A stretch of DNA of 64,000 nt, from positions 4,105,001 through 4,169,000 of the forward strand of contig NC_064039.1 in NCBI RefSeq assembly GCF_932526225.1. Direction: 5' to 3'. Positions 12,324 through 22,253 of the stretch are shown piece by piece; positions within the stretch are counted from its first letter, which is position 1; each line of letters opens with the position of its first letter. The stretch is from Nematostella vectensis (taxonomy: Eukaryota; Cnidaria; Anthozoa; Actiniaria; Edwardsiidae). The notes beneath the pieces were generated by a model. That model searched no databases and was not told the origin of the DNA. It saw only the letters and a list, made by a program, of their open reading frames with translations. The translations under genes and the position numbers were made by a program.

Positions 12324-13763
12324 CATTACATTTTTTTATCTATAATTGATCATTTTCCTACTTTTACAACAACATCTTTACTAACGAGATATATCCTCAA
12401 AGGGGAAAACCAATGTTTTTATGCTTACTAACAGGACAAAGATTGTATTAAAATCTTTGATTTCAACAAGTACATTCATCAATCAAGGCAATGAACATGT
12501 ACACTAAGAATTTTCTAGACTAAAGTGCTACCAACTAGTAATCTACAGCAAAGACTAGCTCAATTTTTTGCTGCCTCTGTGCTGTAAAATGAACCAGTCA
12601 TACAGTACAGTCCATAAAGTACACAAGACATGTGGACATTGGCACAGTCATCTTTTTGGGCCAGTCAAAATGCTTGCCCAGGGGGGGAATCTCCAGAAAA
12701 ATAGACGGGTGTGATCTTTTAGGGTATAAAAGTTCGACCAACTGCCATCCCTTAGGGGGTGTTCAAGGATATTTCTGATTTTGCCATCTCTTAGAGTATA
12801 AAAATCGACCAACTGCTATTCCTAAGGGGGTATTTAACGTTTTTTTTCTGATTCTGCCATGTGTTTGGGTTAAACATTTCTTCAACCACACCCAATTTGC
12901 TATCTCTTAGGGGTAAGAATTTATGTTGACCACACCCAAAGTGCCCTCCCTTAGGGTTAAAATCATTTTGCCGACGATCACCCCCGTCTGTTCTTCTCAG
13001 AGTACCCACCTGGGACTTCTCGGCTCTAGCACTAATAGCAAGGACTACTGCTGAATGCTAGCAACTGGAATCTACAGCATCAGTCTGATGCAATGACTTC
13101 CTCAATTTCTTACTGCCTCGTGTAAGTGTAACTGGCCCATAGAGTGCACAAGACGTGGACATTGTCACAGTCAAACTGCTTGGCTCTAACACTATGCATG
13201 AACTTGACTTTCACAATGTTTTATCTGAAATTGACAGTGCTTGACCAATGTAGTATTTTCGAACATAGTCGAAAATAGTAGAGTAGCATAGTACTCTTCA
13301 ACCATAATTCATTTTTTTTCTAAAACTACAGTTAAATAAAAAGGAATCAAGCATGCAAAAGTCTAAAAACGTTTTACTTTTTTTAGTGGATTACAGATAT
13401 GAAGTTTAGAGATATTTTTATTTTTTTCACAGCACAGTCTAAGCCTTACAGATGCTGAACATAAAATTAAATCTAGTTTTCATATTCTTTAACTTCCTTC
13501 TTTACTGTTAACATTCAAAGCATTGCATGCTTCATTTCGTCTAACATTTCACAGGAAAATGCATTTAAAAAAAATCACTTTAACGGTTGGTTGATTCTTG
13601 ATACAAGAGTACTTGTAAATTAAAAGTTATCAAAAAAAAATTCTAGTGGAATGTTTAAGGACTTATCTTATGCTCATGTTGACAAAATGTCAAGTGTTAC
13701 ACATGTTACAAACAAGTAACATGTTTTATATTGGATTTTTCTCTCTGAATGTAATGTCCACAA
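12317..13763. mobile_element. Possible nested element with 16-bp perfect inverted ends
   Basis: TTGTGGACATTACATT at 12317-12332 is the exact reverse complement of 13748-13763, 1,447 bp end to end. Related words at 10963, 11112 and 11126 show the motif is a repeated subterminal sequence, so this may be either a nested transposon or just internal repeats of the larger insertion. No convincing target-site duplication was found. Confidence 0.4.
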
Positions 13764-13776
13764 CGTGAAACTGCCC

Positions 13777-14075
13777 ATTAGAGCAAGGGCTACAGGATAA
13801 ACTCTGTTTACCTTGATCTACGTCAGAGCAAGGGCTACAGGATAGACACTGTTTCCTTGATCATCAGAGCAAGGGCTACAGGATAGACTCTGTTTCCTTG
13901 TGGTACATCAGAGCAAGGGCTACAGGATAGACTCTGTTTCCTTGTGGTACATTAGAGCAAGGGCTACAGGATAGACATTGTTTCCTTTATCTACATCATA
14001 GCAAGGGCTACAGGATAGACTCTGTTTCCTGGTGGTACATCAGAGCAATGGCTGTTTCCATGACGTATATCATAT
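13777..14075 (+). repeat. Right part of the ~44-bp minisatellite (about 7 copies)
   Basis: Units of the form AGCAAGGGCTACAGGATAG, ACTCTGTTTCCTTG and a variable GTGGTACATC or ATCTACATC link. The last unit is degenerate. Continuous with 10515-10611 before the insertion. Confidence 0.88.
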
Positions 14076-16682
14076 CAATCAATGGCGGTTATTTTTTCTT
14101 AATGGTTTAGAAGAGCCTGGGGTGAGTGTGAGGAAAACCTGCGCTGTTTTAAAAAGCGAGGGCCTAGGCCTGTTTGCGGCTTACAAAATCAGATTTAACA
14201 CAAATTCAGGGATGTTTAGATAGAAAGTAGATCTAGAAAAAAATGAGTCTAAAACGGCTGTCCGTGTTTGCCAGTTTGCCAAACTACCGGGTAGCAATCC
14301 ATCCAGGTATGACTGGTGCTGGTTTGTGTAGTGACGCACCAAGGTTCTGGCTTAACAGCTTATACGAAGTTCCCTATAGTAGACTCATTTTTGGCGCGAT
14401 TTTCGTAAATGTTTTAGATTTTATTAATGCTTTATCAGATTCCGTTAGATTCACCCTTCTTGAAAATCAAATTATTATCTAATGCAAGTTAAATTGAATG
14501 TTTTTATGTTAAAAAAATATCGAAATCTCCGCGATCAATTTTTTTTCTAAATTCACAGTAACACCTAACATCTAAACTGACCTGTCAAATTTCGCGATTG
14601 ATGAATCTTAATTTTACGGAAAAATTGTTCTCCAACCTTTGAAAAAATAAATGCTTTCTTGCCTACAAAGATCCATCCCCGAATTTACGCCCCCTGCTAA
14701 GTCCAAACTCTGAAGCAACTTTTGTGAGAGGGGCAAGAGGACCAGTGTTGCACAAGAATAAACTCCAGATAGTCAATTCGAGAGTATTTTTGTAAGGTAA
14801 TTTGAAAACTAATGAATTTATTCCTCTTTGACATTTGAGCGCAAAGGGCGCTCTTCTTCTAAACTATTCCCGACGCTATAGCTAAAATAGGCTTTACCGA
14901 AAGTACTTGCTTTAATGTAGTTGCATGTCGAACCTGCGTTTATGAGAAATTAGAATCCAAAGTTAAGTATCTGAACGCGCTTCAAACGAAATCCTAGAAT
15001 ATATGTGTAAATTCCAAGTCTTTAAATGACAATGACTGCTCTTGTAAGAGTGGCCCTTCACATATGAACGAACAATGATCTAATGGTCAATCTCATGTTT
15101 CTTCGCTGTCTTCTTTTTTCCCGCCTTTCAATTTTTTTATTTTTATTTTTTTGCTTTTTCTGATAGAGTTAATGGTGTTTCCGCCCAAGCAAAATGAAGA
15201 TCAGATGGACAATTAATGACTCCATTATTGGCATAGGAAGGAACCAAGCGAGTCGGTTTTTGTTTTTATTTATCAGTATTTTATTTATTTGTTTAGTGTC
15301 TTCGATAAAAAGTAAACTCTATTTATGGGATTTGTCTATCTAATAGTATTTTAATAGTATCTTAAATATTTTTCTTTCGTTTGACACGTTTATCTCTTTA
15401 GAAGTATTTTAAGTAGTCGGTATCTTATTCACCCCGTTGGTTTTGGTTTCCTTCTAGTCATATATCCTGAAACGTAATTTTGAAATTGTGAACATACCTT
15501 TATTCGATTACCGTTCTGCATATTTTATTTTATATACAGCGTAAACAAGCAAAAGATCTGTAAAACAGAAGGTTTTCTCTTTTTTTTTTCGGATATGCTG
15601 ACCAATCCATTCCTTCCTATCTCCGCTACTGAGATTTTTATGCATTTTTGTTCGCTTCCAGACAAGTCTTAATTACAAGTTTTGACTTTATTGACGTGGA
15701 ATAAATTAAACAGACCCCTAGGTTACTCGTTGCATTTTGCATAACGCTATAATCCATTTTTTTCGCTTTTGACTGCATAGGGATTTGCTAGACATCTCGG
15801 GTTAAATTTTTGTCTTAGTCACTTTAAGGATTTGAGGTAAAAAGTACTCGCTTGCTAGCCTGAGGCGTTTTCTTTGATCTTTTTCTTGTTATACAGTATT
15901 TTGTTATTTCCCTTTCAAGGATGGAAATTTGTGATAATCTTAAATACGGCATTTACATGTGAATTACTGCACCTGCCTACTTTGTATTATTGTCGGATCA
16001 TCTCCCAACAGATAAAACAAGGACTCGGTAGAGAAAAACGGGATTTCTCCTTGAAACATTAGTTTTTGTTTTCGTTTAAACCAAAGAGAGGAAGGAAATG
16101 ATCATTTAATTATTATCCAAAAGGACAAACAAGATGAAGTTAAAGAACGTCCATGTTTATATCTTCTTATTATTAAAGATTCTTTCTCTAACCGATGACT
16201 TTTGCTGTAGTTATCAAACTTTAATTAATACGGCAAATGATGGTAGCGTTAAGAGGAAGGAATCAAAGCATGTCTTCCCATGGTGTTTAAATGCTCCTTA
16301 ATTTTTCTGGTTACAGTTTTCCGCTCAATCCCCCGGCCTAAACAAACAAACAGCTATAGCGCATAATTCGCCTTCCAAAGATAAATAAACGGAGACCGAT
16401 TGAAAAATTATGAAACGGAGCTTGATTGTGTATTGGGTGACGTTGTTTTCACTTAGGATTATTTCAAGTGTGAGAACGTTTGCCTTTCAAAACGTCGCGC
16501 TATTTCGTTTATTTTCGGCTTTAGAAACGCGACAGTGAGATATTCCAAAGGTGTGGAAATGGTAAAATAACAAAAGGACACAAAGCTCAGCCAATAGGAT
16601 TTCAGACGATGCTGGTGTACATGGAAGTAAAGTTTGAATTAGCATAACCCATCAGTCAGTATGGAAACAAGGTAACACTCAA
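14076..16682. other. Intergenic sequence upstream of the GPCR, no gene recognised
   Basis: Open frames are short (under 80 codons), without motifs or splice partners I could find. The sequence is AT-rich, with T runs near 15130 and 15585. It presumably holds the GPCR promoter, but no element stands out. Confidence 0.5.
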
Positions 16683-16985
16683 ATGGCCTCAGTGGTAGCT
16701 CCTGTTGTTTTTCTATACAATATTTTCATAGGGTGTTTCAACCTGGCTGATTTTACAATTTTCAATTCTATTAACGCGCTGTTTAATACTATTGTACTTG
16801 CAGTTTCACAAGCGGCTGATGTTTCCCTTTATGATCTGTCCCTTGGCTCTTTACAGGGAATTCACACTTACTATCAACACTATACAACTTGTATTCACAA
16901 GGCTTTCTTCTGCTTTACTTGGGACAATTTTCCATCGACTAATATTTATGCGTACCTGAAGCGATACGAGACTTTGTACGCTTAA
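16683..16985 (+). other. 100-codon upstream open frame ending in TAATG overlap
   Basis: ATG at 16683 and 100 codons ending in TAA at 16983-16985, which overlaps the GPCR ATG by one base (TAATG). The frame is different from the GPCR frame, so it is not an N-terminal extension. The predicted peptide is hydrophobic and aromatic-rich, without a recognised family. It could be an upstream ORF in the 5' leader, or chance. Confidence 0.3.
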
Positions 16986-18058
16986 TGGGGCCTTTAAGCG
17001 AGACCGAAGTCTTTGGCTTCTCCTTGTGTTTATTTTTTATGACTTTGGCCGCTGTGGTGATGAATTTCTTGGTCTGCTTGGTCGTCTACCGGAGTAAGGA
17101 GCTTCGCCGACACATCTCAAGCGTTTTTATTGTAAACCTTGCAGTTTGTGACTTCATGATGTCGATTTTTGCGATGCCGTATTCGTTTGGAGCTGTTGTG
17201 GTTAATCACTGGCCATTTGGTAACTTTTGGTGTCAGACAACGGGATTTTGGAACTTGGTTCTGAGCCTTGCTGCGGTGTTAACGCTCGCAACCATTTCTA
17301 TCGATCGCTATATTGCTGTGATCAAACCCCTTCAGTATCGCGCTAAGATGACTCTTCAGTGGGCTCTGGTCATGATCGTTTTCGTCTGGATTCAGGCGAC
17401 CGTTTTTGCCATCGCGCCAATTGGACTGGGCTGGTACGAGTTTAACTCGCACTACTTTTTCTGCACATTCCCATCCGAACTTCAAACCGTTGAATACATT
17501 GCCTTCAAGGTATTGACTTATACGGCCAATGTTGGCGTGTCATTGCTTATATTACTTTCGACTTACTACAAGATATTTGGAGTTGCTAAGCTTCATTCCC
17601 GTCGTATTGGACACGCGGTTATTAGCACTGTACACTTTGCTCCAGGAGTTCGGGGCGCCATGTCCACGGAGTCGAGTCGTCAAAGAGAGTTTAAAGCCGC
17701 CCGCAAAATCCTATTCGTAATAGGAGCGTTTGTGTGTTGCGTGGCACCTTACACTACGATACGACTTATCGAGTTAGTGAAGGGATACCAGCCCTTATCG
17801 CACCGTCTGACTATTGCGTTTAGCTGGGTGGCGTATCTTAAAAGCGCTATTGACCCCTTTATCTATGGCTTGCTTCAAAGACGATTCAGGCGCGCGCTCT
17901 TTGAGCTGTTTGTTGGTCCTCAGCGCGCTCGAATGGCGCGAAACTCGCTGCCTTGTGGCCCGATACGACTCAGTGTGCGCGCTAAAAGGCAGTCGTCCCA
18001 AAGCGAAACCTGGACGGCCGGACTGAACATCGTTAAAAGTTCTTCGTTAGATAGTTGA
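16985..18058 (+). CDS. Class A (rhodopsin-like) orphan GPCR, single exon
   Basis: Seven-transmembrane receptor of 357 aa in one exon. Landmarks: N27 in TM1, LAVCD with D56 in TM2, C83 before TM3 and C160 in loop 2 (expected disulfide), DRY at 107-109, paired tyrosines 194-195 at the end of TM5, FVCCVAP at 249-255 in TM6 and DPFIY at 290-294 in TM7. The extracellular N-terminus is only about 8 residues and has no glycosylation site. The toggle-switch tryptophan of the usual CWxP motif is valine (V253), and TM5 lacks the usual proline. The basic C-tail is serine-rich at its end. General resemblance is to amine-like and GPR161-like receptors; no ligand can be assigned. It is not an opsin: the Schiff-base position before DPFIY is tyrosine, not lysine. 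A poly-A signal follows at 18174-18179. Confidence 0.93.
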   Translation: MGPLSETEVFGFSLCLFFMTLAAVVMNFLVCLVVYRSKELRRHISSVFIVNLAVCDFMMSIFAMPYSFGAVVVNHWPFGNFWCQTTGFWNLVLSLAAVLTLATISIDRYIAVIKPLQYRAKMTLQWALVMIVFVWIQATVFAIAPIGLGWYEFNSHYFFCTFPSELQTVEYIAFKVLTYTANVGVSLLILLSTYYKIFGVAKLHSRRIGHAVISTVHFAPGVRGAMSTESSRQREFKAARKILFVIGAFVCCVAPYTTIRLIELVKGYQPLSHRLTIAFSWVAYLKSAIDPFIYGLLQRRFRRALFELFVGPQRARMARNSLPCGPIRLSVRAKRQSSQSETWTAGLNIVKSSSLDS

Positions 18059-18173
18059 TTGCGCAGTACTAAGGTGTTACCCAACCCTTATGAATGAAAA
18101 TAACATTAGACTGTATTTACAAGGGCGAAAAAGAGAAGCTAGTTTTTTTACACATTAAAGGCATCATTCAACC

Positions 18174-18179
18174 AATAAA
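18174..18179 (+). terminator. AATAAA polyadenylation signal of the GPCR gene
   Basis: AATAAA 116 bases after the GPCR stop codon, in AT-rich sequence. Confidence 0.55.
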
Positions 18180-20985
18180 GAAATGATATTTCATTTTTCT
18201 CGGTATTTGAGAAACATTTCTTTCACTTAAGGATACTTTGCCCATGAAACCTTAAGATTTCCTCGCGAGGTTTAGTCAGCTGTTCCCTTTGCTTCTCGAT
18301 TTTGTACAAATTGTACCGAAGAAAATAGAAACTGTATATTTTTGTAGACATCCAATGTCGTAGTAAAAGCTTGATTGCTAGAATGTTTCTGTTTTATATT
18401 ACTACAGTCATAATAGTTTTCTCTGATGTGACTATTTTTGGAAACCCTAAAACATTTCCACGGCGATTCAGAAGCTCATATTAAAGGGAAAAAACGACCC
18501 GAAAAAGACAAAAGCAACAGAAAAGCGAGACCACAAAAACAACACTTTACGGGCTTTACTTTTTTTTAGATTTATTGAGAAAACATAGCCCAATTTTGGT
18601 TAACGAAGTTCCCTTAATTTTTTCATTTCCGTTTTTCTCACATGCAAACTCAGTATCTTTCGACATAAAGTATAGTTTTCGACAAGAAGTTAGTTTTTTT
18701 CCGCTCACGCAAAATATGACAATTCATAATACAACAATGACTTCTTATTTTTCTCTGAATGATTCTCGTCCAGTTTCCGAGCTTTCGAGAGGTCTTGTCA
18801 GCTTTGAGTCCAATAAAAAGACAATAAGAATGAATATGGCTTTCTACCTCTCACAGCTGTCTGCTAATTGGGGCTAGAGGCCTAAATAGAATGAAATATC
18901 GTACATTTCCTTAAACGATCTGTGTGTTAAGTTTTACGCTCCGTGCGGTAAACTTCTTAGATTGCCTTCCAAAAACTTCAATATTGCAACACGGTTGAGA
19001 TTTTGCTTTTCGATGCCTCAGGTTTAGAAAAAGATAAGAAAAATGTGTCAGAGTGTTCTTATTCTAAGAAGATCGTTATTACATCCCATCCACATGACGT
19101 ATATAATAAGCGCCCTAAGAAAATAAATAGAAAAAAGCGCTGCAAGTTAATTATAATTATTTGCCAGATCTAGACGTGCCAAGGCAAAATTAAAAACGCC
19201 CTTAATTGCTATCTTATGTACACACGCGAATTATTTTCATAATTATTTCTTGTGTAGGCTTTTTAAGACACAAAAGGCTCACAACCAAAATTGCATATTA
19301 CTTGATATTATTTTTCATTCCGAAGGGCTGTTTCCAAAGATAATTAACTTATCTTTTGTTTTGCAAATATCTGCAGGCGCATCAAATGTATCATTCGGGA
19401 CTTCGTTTCCTATCACTCATTTATTCATTGTTTTCAAACGGTCCTTCGGCTTAATTGCCCTTTTTGTTCCTCTGCCTTCAGGGAGTTATTGGCGGCTTTG
19501 AATGAAGCTAATGAGCTTTACGGTAGAAGGCTACTTCGCTTTCATGTTTTTGTTTATCTTGCTCTAGAATCAGTACCAATAATGTATGTAAGCACTCATT
19601 GTGGCACTTTGAACATAACAATGTTATTTTTATTATACATGATGTTGCTATGGTGATAGGCTTTCAGCTAGCATGGGGGGCTGGTGCGACCCACTAAAAA
19701 TTATGGTTAACCATTAACGGGTCCGTTCGAAATATACCCCTTTCTTGGATCATCCTTACACTAGCCGTTTTTGCATATCTAATTTTCTAACCCTAAGCAG
19801 CCCCTGCTTAAATCTAATATACGTTTTAAGAGAGAATCATGACACTAGTCTGCTTGATTGTTATTTGCACACATTTACGCACTGGACGTCCTGCAGCGCG
19901 CGAAAAACGCAAAGCATATTGGAATTTGCTTTACAAACCCAAAAACGCGAAGATTTCGATAAGGATTAAGTCGAAACAAGAGACCATGGTGGTCTCTTGG
20001 TCAAAAACACTCTGAAACCCTCGATACATCGGCGGATGCTTGGAGTATACGCTTAGACAAGATTTTCATATATGTTAACCTCAATAACTCAATGACATCG
20101 AATAAAATATTATCGTTACCATAGAGAGTTGGGTCCAAAAGTAATTCAATAATTTAGAAACGGGTAAGTTAAAAATGGGCATCAAATTTAGCGTTCTAAA
20201 TCATACCTGTAAGGTCAATGGTTCACTAGTTTCATGCCCAACTCTGTATTTTTGTCTAGACCCCTAGGTGAATTCTTCCCGTGATCCTTTGCGCGAGTGT
20301 TAAGCCTTCCCAGAATGCTTTCCGCGGCAACCTTTTTCTCTTGTTTTTTTTTTTTTTTTTTTTTACCAATTTTAGGTCGCGGCGAAACGCCATTTACCCT
20401 GCCCATGATGCATAGTGTGGAGAATTTGTTTTACTAACCAGAGTCGCTTTGAAACGAGGCAGGGTTGATGGATCCCCAGCACTATTATGAACTGATAACT
20501 TCAGACGCTGAACAAATTTTGCTAAATTGCACATGATGTTTGTAGAAACAGTTGTCCACCTGAGCACACGTAAAGTCAGGGACCTTCATACTCGGCCCTT
20601 TTTTGATAAAATGGCCGGGGCTTCCATCATTCGAATCTGGGTTAAGTTTTGACACCACAACGCCTATTTCTTTATTAAAAAACAGTCATTTAAATACCAT
20701 TATAATATAACTTTAAAAAGTCTTTCATCGCAAATGACTTGTAAATGTTACACACAGTCTTGGTGATCATAATACAAGAGACCATTAGACCATAAGACAA
20801 GTACTATGAAATTCAGGCACTAAAATAGCCTGTTTAAGTACTAAAGAATTAGAGTAATAAAAAAGTCTAAGGGAGACTAAGGGAATTGCAGAGTCCGATT
20901 GCACCCCTATCCTGTAGAGCAAGCGACATTTTGGAAGCAAACCACACAACGATCGCTAAACAGCCTTTCCTGGGCAAGCTGACCA
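18180..20985. other. Intergenic sequence, no gene recognised
   Basis: No frame with family motifs. A run of about 20 T lies at 20345-20364. On the minus strand an AATAAA at 20671-20676 is the first such signal after the FKRP-like gene and its minisatellite, so that transcript could extend to here. Confidence 0.4.
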
Positions 20986-22253
20986 TAGTCACTAACTTGT
21001 AGGTTACCACCCAGAGTAGTCCAGGACAGTTGACCAGACAAAGTGCTACATGGTGGTGTAGTCACTAAACTGTAGATTACCAACTAAAGTAGTCCAGGAC
21101 AGTTGACCAGACAAAGTGCTACATGGTGGTATAGTCACTAAACTGTAGATTACCATCTAAAGTAGTCCAGGACAATTGACCAGACAAAGTGCTACAGGGT
21201 GGTGTAGTCACTAAACTGTAGATTACCAACTAAAGTAGTCCAGGACAGTTGACCAGACAAAGTGCTACAGGGTGGTATAGTCACTAAACTGTAGGTTACC
21301 AACTAAAGTAGTCCAGGATAATTGACCAGACAAAGTGCTACAGGGTGGTGTAGTCACTAAACTGTAGATTACCATCTAAAGTAGTCCAGGACAATTGACC
21401 AGACAAAGTGCTACATGGTGGTGTAGTCACTAAACTGTAGATTACCAACTAAAGTAGTCCAGGACAATTGACCAGACAAAGTGCTATATGGTGGTGTAGT
21501 CACTAAACTGTAGATTACCAACTAAAGTAGTCCAGGACAATTGACCAGACAAAGTGCTACAGGGTGGTGTAGTCACTAAACTGTAGATTACCAACTAAAG
21601 TAGTCCAGGACAATTGACCAGACAAAGTGCTACAGGGTGGTGTATAGTCACTAAACTGTAGATGACCACCTAAAGTAGTCCAGGACAATTGACCAGACAA
21701 AGTGCTACAGGGTGGTGTAGTCACTAAACTGTAGGTTACCATCTAAAGTAGTCCAGGATAATTGACCAGACAAAGTGCTACAGGGTGGTATAGTCACTAA
21801 ACTGTAGGTTACCATCTAAAGTAGTCCAGGACAATTGACCAGACAAAGTGCTACAGGGTGGTGTATAGTCACTAAACTGTAGATTACCACCTAAAGTAGT
21901 CCAGGACAATTGACCAGACAAAGTGCTACAGGGTGGTGTAGTCACTAAACTGTAGGTTACCATCTAAAGTAGTCCAGGATAATTGACCAGACAAAGTGCT
22001 ACAGGGTGGTATAGTCACTAAACTGTAGGTTACCATCTAAAGTAGTCCAGGACAATTGACCAGACAAAGTGCTACAGGGTGGTATAGTCACTAAACTGTA
22101 GGTTACCATCTAAAGTAGTCCAGGATAATTGACCAGACAAAGTGCTACAGGGTGGTATAGTCACTAAACTGTAGGTTACCAACTAAAGTAGTCCAGGATA
22201 ATTGACCAGACAAAGTGCTACATGGTGGTGTAGTCACTAAACTGTAAGTTACC
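20986..22253 (-). repeat. 73-bp minisatellite, about 17 copies, seeded from the FKRP-like last exon
   Basis: The word TAGTCACTAAACTGTAG recurs every 73 bp from 20986 to 22231 (17 units; two carry an extra TA). Read on the minus strand, each unit contains the last ten or so codons and the stop of the FKRP-like gene (GGTAACTTACAG, then SDYTT(M/L) and TAG) followed by 3' untranslated-type sequence. The gene's own stop at 22218-22220 lies in the first unit. Units differ by substitutions such as ACAGGGTGG/ACATGGTGG and CAATTG/CAGTTG. Confidence 0.95.

Larger units (their letters stand above)
10612..13776. mobile_element. 3,165-bp insertion in a minisatellite, flanked by ATTA
   Basis: The segment lies between two halves of one minisatellite and is bounded by ATTA at 10608-10611 and 13777-13780. 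Removing it and one ATTA restores a normal array unit (GTACATTAGAGCAAGGG, seen uninterrupted near 13950). Ends are weak inverted repeats: GGTCAATTTCAC on the left, GTGAAACTGCCC on the right. No transposase-like frame is visible inside, so it looks non-autonomous or decayed. Subterminal copies of TTGTGGACATTAC lie at 11112, 11126 and 12317, and inverted at 10963-10978 and 13748-13763. It also contains a 66-bp tandem duplication (12192-12323). The superfamily is not assigned. Confidence 0.75.

Noticed and set aside
16683-16985. N-terminal extension of the GPCR
   Set aside because: The upstream frame is in a different register, ends in its own stop and has no receptor features.
16985-18058. Opsin
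   Set aside because: The position six residues before the D of DPFIY, where opsins have the retinal-binding lysine, is tyrosine.
21557-21963. Repeated MVTYSLVTTPPCSTLSGQL frames on the minus strand
   Set aside because: Readings of the 73-bp minisatellite in a frame other than that of the FKRP-like gene.
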